Positions 16,978 to 25,354 of a stretch of DNA of 36,747 nt are shown here, one piece after another (position 1 is the stretch's first letter; every line of letters begins with the position of its first letter). The notes beneath the pieces were generated by a model. It was not told the origin of the DNA. It was given only the letters and a program-made list of their open reading frames with translations, and did no database searches. Made by a program: the position numbers and the translations under genes. The DNA lies in contig PBNZ01000008.1 in NCBI GenBank assembly GCA_002723275.1, positions 1-36,747 of the forward strand, read 5' to 3'. The DNA is from Planctomycetaceae bacterium. Lineage in GTDB: Bacteria; Planctomycetota; Planctomycetia; Pirellulales; Pirellulaceae.

Positions 16978-17567
16978 AGACGCTGCGCCGCTGCCTCGCG
17001 CAAGGGACCCCTGCTTTTTTTCCAGTCTATGCGATAGAAGATGCGGGGCGTGCCAACTCTCCTCTCCGTGTAATTGCGATCTCCTTGTTGTAATAGCTGA
17101 CGGCCTTCTTCTTCGGTGCCTAGTCGAGTGCGCTCGGTCGACGAGGCAAGTTGCCGCTGTTGCAGTTCGATCTGCCGGCTTGGGTTCTGGACCTGTCGTT
17201 TTAATTGCAAAAAACGCTCTGATCTTTCCCGTTCGAGAGAGGTGTCTCCCCCTCCTTGTTGAGCTTGATTCAGGATCGCCTTGTCAAGTTCCTCGTGATC
17301 GATGATCTGCGCGGAAACCTGAACTGAAGATGCCGATCGAGATGAGCCGATCGCTCGATGCGGCAACCAGCCATAGCCTCGCGCTGAACGGTAGCCAGCG
17401 GCTTGCGAAATCCCACCAACGACGGATGTGCCACCGTCGGGGACGACCGCTTGCAATGGTATTTGGAAAATTCGATAGCTGGGCAACTGAATGGCTTGGC
17501 CAAAGCACGATCCACCAGCGCTACTAATCCCGATGTTGATGCTGATCATCCAACTGAGTGATCTCAT
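16920..17567 (-). CDS. Secreted hypothetical protein with a secretin-like VPDGG motif
   Basis: A 215-residue protein beginning MRSLSWMISINIGI with a signal peptide that may end at CFGQA. The mature start IQLPSYRIFQIPLQAVVPDG contains VPDGGTSVVGGI, which resembles the VPDGGTVVLGG loop at the C-terminal end of bacterial secretins, but the rest of a secretin is absent. A Gln/Arg-rich, probably coiled region follows (about 110-165). The frame is open to 17783, but the added N terminus is basic and lacks a signal peptide, so 17567 is chosen. Function unknown; envelope location is inferred. Confidence 0.6.
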   Translation of the reverse strand: MRSLSWMISINIGISSAGGSCFGQAIQLPSYRIFQIPLQAVVPDGGTSVVGGISQAAGYRSARGYGWLPHRAIGSSRSASSVQVSAQIIDHEELDKAILNQAQQGGGDTSLERERSERFLQLKRQVQNPSRQIELQQRQLASSTERTRLGTEEEGRQLLQQGDRNYTERRVGTPRIFYRIDWKKSRGPLREAAAQRLQTIANLSPQQPPSPEARP

Positions 17568-17865
17568 CTTCCGACGACCCTTGTAAAACCGCGAACTGTG
17601 AGACGGATTCGCAACAGGATCCGATTTCGAGACCTCGTCCATCCTATGTGTTTCCAGTATAGCGGCACACCCTATCTGGTTCTGGCTCTCCAATCGCTCG
17701 AATGGCAATCTCTGGCGATCAGGAAAATCCGTCGATCTTTTTTGCCGTCGGTTGTCGGTCTTTAGGGGATCGGTCATCATCATGGGGCATGTCTGCCCTC
17801 AGGTCGCAAGCATGCTGTGAAGTAACGTCGCGAAATAACGCTATGAAAATGAGACTTGCATAAAG

Positions 17866-19044
17866 ATGAATGACAAAGCAGATCATGAGTTCCTGGTTTC
17901 AACGTCGACGGACAGCGATTTGAGACGCGCCGTTGAACAAGTTTGCGGAGAGATGAGGGCTTTCAAGTCCGAGCCTCCAGATCTAGCCGTTGTTTACATC
18001 TCTCATCATCACGCGGAACACTGGGGTGATTTGGCGAATGAGTTGGCGGAAAAACTCAAGCCAAAAAATCTAATCGGCTGTTCGGCCGAAAGTGTTGTAG
18101 AAACCATGAACGAGCTAGAAGAGAAGCAGGGTTTTGTCGTGTGGTGTGCCTGGATGAATGGTGCCAACTTGACGCCACTTCGTTTGGGTTTTGAGAAAAC
18201 GCCAGACGGTGGTGCAATTGTGGGATGGCCGGACGAGCTTGAGCAGGAATGGCCAAGTGGGGCAGTGATGCTTCTGTTGGCTGATCCCTTTACCTTTCCT
18301 GCCGACTATCTGTTGGAGCGCGTTAATGAGGACCACGCAGGTGCAATGGTAGTCGGAGGCATGGCGAGTGGTGCCAGTGAACCAGGGGTGAATCGTCTCT
18401 TCTATCAGAACGAAACGCTGACCGATGGGGCTGTAGGCATCATGTTTGATGAATCGGCACGCATCAAAACGATCGTTTCGCAAGGTTGTCGGCCCATCGG
18501 TGATCCACTAGTGATTACTAAGGCGGACCGCAATATAGTTGAGCAATTGGGGGGTGTTTCTGCGTTGCAGCGATTAGAAGCTGTCTTTCATAAATTGCCG
18601 ACTCACGAGCAATTATTGGTGCAGCGAGGTCTTCTTGTTGGACGTGTGATGACGGAGTATCAGGATCAATTTGAAGCGGGTGATTTTTTAATTCGAAATG
18701 TCTTGGGAGTCGATCGAGAGGCGGGGGCGATAGCCATCGCTGACTATGTTCGGCCAGGCCAAACGATACAATTCCACGTTCGAGATGAGCTTGCCGCTCA
18801 CCGTGACCTTGAACTGCTCCTGCGACGGCAGAAAAAACAGATGGCTGCTAAGGCCGGATTGCTTTTCACCTGCAATGGTCGTGGGAGTCGAATGTTTTCG
18901 GAACCAAGCCATGATGCGTCGACGATCGGAGCCGAGCTTGGTTCGGTACCGCTGGCGGGATTTTTTGCTCAGGGAGAGATCGGGCCGATTGCCGGCAAGA
19001 ATTTCTTGCATGGATTTACCGCAAGCCTTGCATTATTTCACTAA
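17866..19044 (+). CDS. FIST domain (N and C) sensory protein
   Basis: A 392-residue stand-alone FIST protein. FIST domains (F-box and intracellular signal transduction) are sensory, proposed to bind small ligands such as amino acids, and are usually next to or fused with kinases, cyclases or chemoreceptors. The N-terminal FIST half has LAVVYISHHH, LIGCSAESVV, MLLLADPFTFPADYLLE and VVGGMASGA. The FIST_C half has AGLLFTCNGRGSRMF, PLAGFFAQGEIGPIAG and FLHGFTASLALF at the end. No kinase gene is adjacent. It lies 11 nt upstream of the AsmA-like gene, suggesting a two-gene unit. Confidence 0.85.
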   Translation: MNDKADHEFLVSTSTDSDLRRAVEQVCGEMRAFKSEPPDLAVVYISHHHAEHWGDLANELAEKLKPKNLIGCSAESVVETMNELEEKQGFVVWCAWMNGANLTPLRLGFEKTPDGGAIVGWPDELEQEWPSGAVMLLLADPFTFPADYLLERVNEDHAGAMVVGGMASGASEPGVNRLFYQNETLTDGAVGIMFDESARIKTIVSQGCRPIGDPLVITKADRNIVEQLGGVSALQRLEAVFHKLPTHEQLLVQRGLLVGRVMTEYQDQFEAGDFLIRNVLGVDREAGAIAIADYVRPGQTIQFHVRDELAAHRDLELLLRRQKKQMAAKAGLLFTCNGRGSRMFSEPSHDASTIGAELGSVPLAGFFAQGEIGPIAGKNFLHGFTASLALFH

Positions 19045-19055
19045 GGATTTGAGTT

Positions 19056-20492
19056 ATGTCGGAAGGTGACATGACGGCAGTTTTGAAGCCGGCAAGTCGC
19101 GGTCGGCGTTTCATGCGCTGGGGCAGCATACTGTTGATTGGCGTGTTTCTGCTCATCGTTTTCATGCCCTGGATTGTGAGCAATACCCGGGTGCTGAATT
19201 ATTTGGTTTTCAACGGATTTTCTCAAAGTGATATTGATGCGAAGATTGGTTCGGCAAGTCTAGGCTGGTTTAGGTCGGCGCAGCTATATCGAATTCAGCT
19301 TGTCGATCAACAGGATCGCTGGGAGATGACTGCCGATGAGGCTGCTACGGGACTGACGCTTTGGCAGTTAATTTGGTCGCAAGGAGATTTGGGGGAGTTC
19401 AAGCTTAAGGGTCCGACGGTGACGATCAACGCCAGTCGTCCCTGGCCACATTCTGCTCCGGCTGAGCACGCGGTAGCCGAAACGTCCTCTTCGCGGGACG
19501 GGAGCTTGCGAGTCACGATCGAGGATGGCACCGTTTTGGTTCGCACCAAAGATCTGGATGTTCCGCAGGAGTTTGTGACCGGTTTAAACGTGACGGTCGA
19601 CTATCTTCAGGACGCTGGAGAACGCACGGTCATTATTGCGCCTGGTAGGCCGATCGAAAGAGCTCAGCTCACACCTGAAATGTGTAATCTTGGCATCAAG
19701 TATGTTGTCCCGGTGCTCGCGGATGTTACCTGGGTCAAGGGCGCGATGTCGCTTGAGTTAGATGAGTGTCAGATTCCACTCGATGCCCCGCAGGATGCTT
19801 ATGTGGTCGGCCGTTTGGAAATCGAGGCAGTTGAGTCGGGATTGCAGAAACGCATCGCGAATCAAGTCATGGCCATTGTTTCCCGGCTTGAGTTGGCAAG
19901 AGTTCCGGAGTCTGTGAAGCTGGCTCAGAATTCGATCGTGGAATTTCGCGTTGCGGATGGGCGCGTTGAGCACCGCGACTTGGCGTTTGGACTTCCATCA
20001 GTTAATCCTGATTTGGTCATTACGACGAATGGAACTGTCGGTATGGATTCGTCCTTGGATCTCGTGGCGACTTTACCACCCATTGGTGAATGGTTAGGCG
20101 ACGGGCCAATTGGCCAGGCCATGCGTTCCCAACGACTGTCTTTGCCTGTCACTGGGACTCTCGATGATCCTCAAGTATCGGTTGACGGTCACCAGCAAAT
20201 TGTCGGCTCGCTGTTGAATCAATGGGTTCCTGGCCTCAACGCGGATCAGCTGTTGAATGATGGAGAGATCGATATGGCGATCGATGACGTAGGTGAAACG
20301 GTTGTGGATGTTCTGGAGTTATTGCGGAGTCAGCGGCAGCGAATGCGAGAGCAACGTCAAATTCGTCAAGACCCGCAACAGTCGGATGCCGACGTGAATC
20401 AAGAAGACGCTCCGAATCCGAGAGGGTTCTTGGAGAGAAGACGCGAACGTCTGCGGCAAATTCAAGAACTGTCGCCTGATGACCAACCTTAA
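19056..20492 (+). CDS. AsmA-like / DUF748-like membrane-anchored protein
   Basis: A 478-residue protein with a single N-terminal transmembrane helix (about 21-41) followed by a long beta-rich domain. Segments such as SASLGWFRSAQLYRIQL, GEFKLKGPTVTINAS and LSLPVTGTLDDPQVSVDG are typical of AsmA/TamB/DUF748-type proteins, which bridge the envelope and take part in lipid transport or outer-membrane assembly. The last ~70 residues are Arg/Gln-rich and probably helical. AAGGA precedes ATG 19056. The gene is convergent, with only a 12-bp gap, with the large secreted-protein gene. Family placement is by motif and moderate in certainty. Confidence 0.6.
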   Translation: MSEGDMTAVLKPASRGRRFMRWGSILLIGVFLLIVFMPWIVSNTRVLNYLVFNGFSQSDIDAKIGSASLGWFRSAQLYRIQLVDQQDRWEMTADEAATGLTLWQLIWSQGDLGEFKLKGPTVTINASRPWPHSAPAEHAVAETSSSRDGSLRVTIEDGTVLVRTKDLDVPQEFVTGLNVTVDYLQDAGERTVIIAPGRPIERAQLTPEMCNLGIKYVVPVLADVTWVKGAMSLELDECQIPLDAPQDAYVVGRLEIEAVESGLQKRIANQVMAIVSRLELARVPESVKLAQNSIVEFRVADGRVEHRDLAFGLPSVNPDLVITTNGTVGMDSSLDLVATLPPIGEWLGDGPIGQAMRSQRLSLPVTGTLDDPQVSVDGHQQIVGSLLNQWVPGLNADQLLNDGEIDMAIDDVGETVVDVLELLRSQRQRMREQRQIRQDPQQSDADVNQEDAPNPRGFLERRRERLRQIQELSPDDQP

Positions 20493-20504
20493 TTTGGAAG
20501 CTGG

Positions 20505-23186
20505 CTAACGCAACAGGTTGAAGAAGTTTCCCTTGGTCTTGGGCTCGCTTTCAATCACGATTGTGGCGAACCCTGTTAGCTTGTCCTCAGACAGTGTTGC
20601 TCGTGCATCGAGCCCGCGAAACCAACCTAGGATTGGAGATACGAATTCGGCGTCAGGCGATTCGCCTTGTTTGACCCTCTCGGGCCAACGGGTGGAGGAC
20701 CAACATTCGAAGCCCGTTGAGTTACGGGTGCGGTCGTATTCTCCACCCAAGGCGCAGATTAGATTCGTGCCAAGGATCCGTTCCGTGACCTCCAGTGCCT
20801 CGTCTGGCGGGACTCCAAACTGTTGTGATACGGAATGGATCAGCCGAGTGTTGCCAATCGATGCCTGGTAAGAGCGTTGAAAGTCTAATGCGGCAAACCA
20901 CCTTTGAACTTTCGACTTGGTCAAGTCCTCGACGTGGATTCTCAATTGAGACTCATGCTTGTCTTTTTCGAGGGTCAGGTGCGGGGCCTCGTCAAGCAGG
21001 ATTGAGCGGTTGAATGACAGTAACGAAAAGTCGTCTCCGATCGACTTTTCCCAAAGGCCAAAAGGCAGTCGAGTGACACCCTTGTCATCGGGTTTGGGCG
21101 GAGTTCCAAAGGGGAGCGACTGCAAGAGGCCCATCGTTGGATGGGCGCCCACGTAAGCTGGCGCGGTGCGCAGGATCTGCATAGCGCGGATCGCTCGCAA
21201 ATTGGCAAACTCCACTGGTATGTCTTTGTCTTGGATGCCAAGAAACATTTGGTGATGGCTGATGTCCGGCCGATAAACGCCTCCTTGCAGAGACGCCTGA
21301 ATCGTAATTGCGTCCTGCTTCGATTGGTGGACGTAAGTTTGCGTTGCCGGGCCAACGACCGAAGTGAGGCGAGGAAATTGTTTTCGCTCAAAGGGCGTCA
21401 TCTCGGCGGTGATCTCAAGTTGATCTCGACCTTTGCTGATAGATTTCCTTTTGAGTCGTATTACGAGTGGAGACAGGTGGTTCCATCGCTTTTTGTGGAA
21501 CTTCTTGAGTTTCTGGTAGCTTTCAGATTCAGCAGAAGTGACTCCTTGGATCTTTACATCCGGAATGGGCAGGAAGGTTCCTCGAGCCCCTCGGACCGTA
21601 TCGATAACTTGATCGCCTTCGAATACCGGCTGACTTTGTGTTATCTGTGCGTCGAAATGCAAGGGGAGGAGATCGCTTTGGAGAAGCTCAGCGACGGACT
21701 GGTCGGGGAGATTTTCGTTTTGTGCAACCAGCCTGGCCATCTGGACCAACTCGATACGTGCAACAGCCAGTAGTCGTCGTCTGAGTTCAACCTGGTATTG
21801 AGGTGAGACGAGTCCTTGGAAGAATGTTGGCGCAATATACACGAACACGGTCGTGTCCTCTTCTTGCGGGAAATTTGTGCGCGTCAGCTGGAAGGCCTTT
21901 GTGTTTCCCAAGGATAGGCGTTGATCCTCATTTACCTCGATGAATCGCCGGGCGATTTCCTTCGTGTTCGTGACGAGGTGATAGTTGCCGATATTCACAA
22001 GGAAAGAACGCAATCGATTATCCGGCGTCGAAGCAAAGGAAACCGTGTGATTCTTCAGCTTGATGTTTTTGATCGTTGCTGCTCGTCCTCGCCATTTCTG
22101 CACTGCATCACTTCTCTGTTTCATAAGATCAGCTTGCAGTAAGTTGGAGTTCCGTGATTCAAATAGAACGCCTACGGCTGCGCCGTCCTTGAGGTAGGTG
22201 TCACGACCAATTAAGGCGATGTCAGAAATGAGTTTTGGACCGAGTATCGATGCTAAGGCCGACTCGCGGATGCCGAGTTGCTCTTCGATTCGTTTTTCCG
22301 ATTGTGCATCATGTCCTCGCATCGTGACGATTCGAGAGATGCTGCCTGCGTGTTGATCGAGCAGTCTCTTGATCCAAAGGTAATTGTTGAAATTGCCGTA
22401 ACGAATGTAGAAGCATTCCGGTGGAACTCGCATGGCCATCGGCTCGATCTCGGGCGATCCGGCGGCTGGTTTGATTTCGAGCGGGGGCCAGTCAAGGTTG
22501 GCTGGTAAGGGAAGTGTCGTTGCTTCGTCGTTGGCTGGGGGGATTGCAATCGCCTGCTCCAATGCCTTCATGTGCATCGACTCGGTGTTGAGAACCAGCA
22601 GCAATGATTGCTCAGGTGTGTCTGGAGAAGACTCTTGGCTGCGGTCGAGTAACGGTGATTTCAATCCGAACCGTTGAGAGAGCATTGACGTTAAATACAG
22701 TTCCGTAATTCCCGGGTACTCGCTGGCGGATCTTTGCAGTTCGGCAACCGCCACATATTGATTCCACCAATTCGCAAGCAGTTGCTCGTAGAGTTCAGGG
22801 TCGCTCTTTGGGATTACCACGACGGTCCGTCGAGATGGAAGATTGATGTCCACCTGGAACGGACTGTCTCCTCGAAAGAGAAAGAACGCCATTACCTTCG
22901 TGCGAGGTGATTGCCGGTTGACCCCTAGCAGTTGGCGAACAGCGCCTAGTAGACGAACCTGCCCAAACGCTGGGTAGAAGACTCGTTGGTTCGCCTCGTG
23001 AATTGTATACCCGTTTGTATCGACCGGGCGGCTGTCTTCGAGAGGGTCGACCGTCAATGTGACGCGGGCCACCCCAAAAGGTTTTCCGATCGCAGCTTCG
23101 ACAACGGGAGCAGCAGTTGCATGACCTGCATGCCATGCGCTGGCAAGTAATAGAATACCTGTGATGGTGAAGTGATACCGCTGCAT
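20505..23186 (-). CDS. Large secreted protein of unknown function (893 aa)
   Basis: An 893-residue protein with a signal peptide (MQRYHFTITGILLLASAW..., likely cleavage after HATA-A). The start 23186 is chosen for the signal peptide and an AAAAGG upstream; the frame continues open to 23327 but the extra residues show no signal sequence. I see no transmembrane helix after the signal. There is no enzymatic motif I can identify. Two segments recur in style (QVDINLPSRRTVVVIPKSDP and VFVYIAPTFFQGLVSPQYQVEL) and the whole looks like a lineage-specific planctomycete secreted protein. The long mature chain could be an envelope or extracellular scaffold protein; this is speculation. Confidence 0.7.
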   Translation of the reverse strand: MQRYHFTITGILLLASAWHAGHATAAPVVEAAIGKPFGVARVTLTVDPLEDSRPVDTNGYTIHEANQRVFYPAFGQVRLLGAVRQLLGVNRQSPRTKVMAFFLFRGDSPFQVDINLPSRRTVVVIPKSDPELYEQLLANWWNQYVAVAELQRSASEYPGITELYLTSMLSQRFGLKSPLLDRSQESSPDTPEQSLLLVLNTESMHMKALEQAIAIPPANDEATTLPLPANLDWPPLEIKPAAGSPEIEPMAMRVPPECFYIRYGNFNNYLWIKRLLDQHAGSISRIVTMRGHDAQSEKRIEEQLGIRESALASILGPKLISDIALIGRDTYLKDGAAVGVLFESRNSNLLQADLMKQRSDAVQKWRGRAATIKNIKLKNHTVSFASTPDNRLRSFLVNIGNYHLVTNTKEIARRFIEVNEDQRLSLGNTKAFQLTRTNFPQEEDTTVFVYIAPTFFQGLVSPQYQVELRRRLLAVARIELVQMARLVAQNENLPDQSVAELLQSDLLPLHFDAQITQSQPVFEGDQVIDTVRGARGTFLPIPDVKIQGVTSAESESYQKLKKFHKKRWNHLSPLVIRLKRKSISKGRDQLEITAEMTPFERKQFPRLTSVVGPATQTYVHQSKQDAITIQASLQGGVYRPDISHHQMFLGIQDKDIPVEFANLRAIRAMQILRTAPAYVGAHPTMGLLQSLPFGTPPKPDDKGVTRLPFGLWEKSIGDDFSLLSFNRSILLDEAPHLTLEKDKHESQLRIHVEDLTKSKVQRWFAALDFQRSYQASIGNTRLIHSVSQQFGVPPDEALEVTERILGTNLICALGGEYDRTRNSTGFECWSSTRWPERVKQGESPDAEFVSPILGWFRGLDARATLSEDKLTGFATIVIESEPKTKGNFFNLLR

Positions 23187-23260
23187 CAAGCTGCCTTTTC
23201 CCTGAGCCAAAGTGCGATTCACGAACTCGAAATTCACGAACCTGGCCTCCGATTGTAGGA

Positions 23261-23560
23261 CTATTCGCTGATGGTGCCAGAGAAGATCGTTGAGCACCTG
23301 GAAGGGATAAGCGGGAGTCTCAGGCAAAAACGAGCTCCGCTGGCTGTGTGATGATCCAGTCGTAGGTTACCACCCAAGTCGCGGGCAAGTCGTCTCGGTA
23401 GTGCTAGCCCCAAGCCTACGCCGGGAGCGGATTGAGCGGCTTCCTCGGAGGATTTGTGGAAAGGGCGAAATAGACGCCGTTTTTCATCAGCCGAGATGCC
23501 AGGACCCAAATCCTGAATTACAATCTCCGGCTATTGGGCCACTTTACTGCCGCCAGGCAC
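23261..23560 (-). pseudogene. Histidine-kinase ATPase-domain remnant
   Basis: On the minus strand a frame gives PEIVIQDLGPGISADEKRRL, FRPFHKSSEE, then APGVGLGLALPRRLARDLGG and a final GARFCLRLPL. These are the G1 (DxGPGI), F and G2 (GxGLGL) boxes and the closing strand of a HATPase_c domain. Just upstream in the same frame there is a stop (23531-23533). The expected N box, the His-containing dimerisation domain and any sensor are missing; beyond it lies the end of the TMEM43-TerB gene. The fragment ends in a proper stop at 23261. It reads as the leftover 3' end of a sensor kinase gene. Confidence 0.75.
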
Positions 23561-23612
23561 CGGCTGTCCTTGGGGACGGAACCCTTTCAACGCAAACTGG
23601 TGGTCATGCGGT

Positions 23613-25133
23613 TCAAGCCGCCACGGAATCCTTTATCTGCTTAATCAGTTTTCGTAGCTCTGGTTGGCTGTAGCCTACCTCGACGGCCACTTGAGAGATC
23701 GTGTTCAGCTCGAAGCGACTGAGCTTACCGTCGGCAAGCGCAAGTCGAATCAAATGTCGTATCTGCCTGTCTGTCGCGTTGCCGTCGGTCTCCGTCTTTT
23801 GGCCGCTTTTGGCTTTCGCGACTAATTCAGCGATCTTTTCTTTGGACCACCCCTGTTTTTTGGCCCACTTGGTAAGGTACTTCCGTTCTTCGATATGCAC
23901 GTCTTTGTCTGCAAAGCAAAGACGTACAAGTTCGATGAATTCCAGTTCAGCGAGATCTACCTCGTCCAGGTCTTGGCCCATGTCCAAGGCCAAGCCTTGT
24001 TTGAAGTTGGCCTGAGACTTTAGACCGCGAAGGCGTAATAGTAGGAAGAGAGCGACGCCGACAGCAATCATCAGTGCCAGTATCCACAGATTGTGCATCA
24101 AATAACTGGCAGTGATCGTGATGATGCTGACCGTGGCACCTAGCGTCAAGCTGACGATCAACACGCCTGATTGGATAATTGAACCGAGTAGCGGTACGTG
24201 ATACAAGAATCCGGCAACCGCGCCAAACATCAAGCTGAAGCCAATGGTAATGGCCAGGAAACCTCCGCCTCGAAAAAGCCACTTTGTCCTTGTGAGGTGT
24301 TGCTGCATGGTATTCAAGGCAACAGAACGTTCACCAGCCACAATGAAATGGAGAACACCTGTGTCGCCTATCAGGTCTTCGATAAAGCTGTCTTTCTGCT
24401 CCGCTTGATGCGCAACGCCATGTCCATGTTCATACTTACCAAAGTAAGTCGCCGTAACGGGAACCGGAACGCCGCTGTAGCTGACCCGCTCATCACCGAC
24501 TTGATTCGCTCCTGACTTTGCAAGAAAGAGGTAGTCACGTTGCTTATTGAGCTTCGATGCTTTTCCCGAATTGTTGAGTGTCAGGGTGGAAGTCGGAATC
24601 GATTTGCTGTCATCGACAAATTCGATCGACTTGCCGTTGATGGTCAGTTTTCCCAAGTTGTAGGTGTCAGGTCGGAAAAGCTTTGAGGAGAGTTCTTGAC
24701 TCACGTTGTCTCGACGGTTTCGGGAATTGCTATCAACACTTGACATCCATTCACGGCTCCAAGTGACATTGCCATCCTCGTCTTCGTCCTCGTCCCAGGC
24801 ATAGATTTCGGCGTAGCGATTCACCGTAAGATATCCAACAAGCGATTCCACATATTCACCGGGTATCGTCAAGTCGGTTTCCATGGAGCCGGTGTAGGAG
24901 ATTAATTCATTGTCAAATTCGGTCGTTGGTGCATTCATGGTTTTGGTGGCGCGCGCCGCTGCCGCATAATCAAAACGACCCTCGTTGCTCCAAAGAGCCA
25001 GGATGCCAACGACGATGAGAATTGGGCCAACAATGATACCGCTGAGATTGTTCTTGTTTTTGGAACGAGCCACGTTGACCTTGCCTTTCGTCGGGAATTT
25101 GAGACGACACCTTTTAGTGTTACTCGCGGCCAT
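23613..25133 (-). CDS. TMEM43-family membrane protein fused to a TerB-like domain
   Basis: A 506-residue protein. Residues 31-49 are a first transmembrane helix, then a long extramembrane region (about 50-285), then helices around 289-312, 318-341 and 343-367: the layout of TMEM43 (LUMA) proteins, including a short acidic run (DEDEDED, 114-120). After a linker, residues 395-505 form a helical domain with two similar halves (EFIELVRLCFADKDVHIEER and IRHLIRLALADGKLSRFELN), matching TerB-like (tellurite-resistance / DjlA-type) domains with acidic metal-binding residues. GTG 25073 is an alternative start with AAGG upstream; ATG 25133 gives the longest product. Function of the fusion is unknown; a membrane stress role is possible. 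Confidence 0.8.
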   Translation of the reverse strand: MAASNTKRCRLKFPTKGKVNVARSKNKNNLSGIIVGPILIVVGILALWSNEGRFDYAAAARATKTMNAPTTEFDNELISYTGSMETDLTIPGEYVESLVGYLTVNRYAEIYAWDEDEDEDGNVTWSREWMSSVDSNSRNRRDNVSQELSSKLFRPDTYNLGKLTINGKSIEFVDDSKSIPTSTLTLNNSGKASKLNKQRDYLFLAKSGANQVGDERVSYSGVPVPVTATYFGKYEHGHGVAHQAEQKDSFIEDLIGDTGVLHFIVAGERSVALNTMQQHLTRTKWLFRGGGFLAITIGFSLMFGAVAGFLYHVPLLGSIIQSGVLIVSLTLGATVSIITITASYLMHNLWILALMIAVGVALFLLLRLRGLKSQANFKQGLALDMGQDLDEVDLAELEFIELVRLCFADKDVHIEERKYLTKWAKKQGWSKEKIAELVAKAKSGQKTETDGNATDRQIRHLIRLALADGKLSRFELNTISQVAVEVGYSQPELRKLIKQIKDSVAA

Positions 25134-25354
25134 GATGCCTGAGCGGCATCCTAGATCTTTTCGAGGTAAAGGTGTTGGTTAGGTTTGATCGCAACAGGCT
25201 AAAATCAGAATTTCGAACTTCGGTTTCTCGGCAAATTGGTCAAACCGCCTGTGTATTTGGGCGAAGCAAAGATTGGCTGATTTTTTTAACTTTTTTGGTT
25301 CCGATTCGGTCTTTCATTTTGTGTCGTACCGAACCCTGCGCCGATGTGTCTTGC

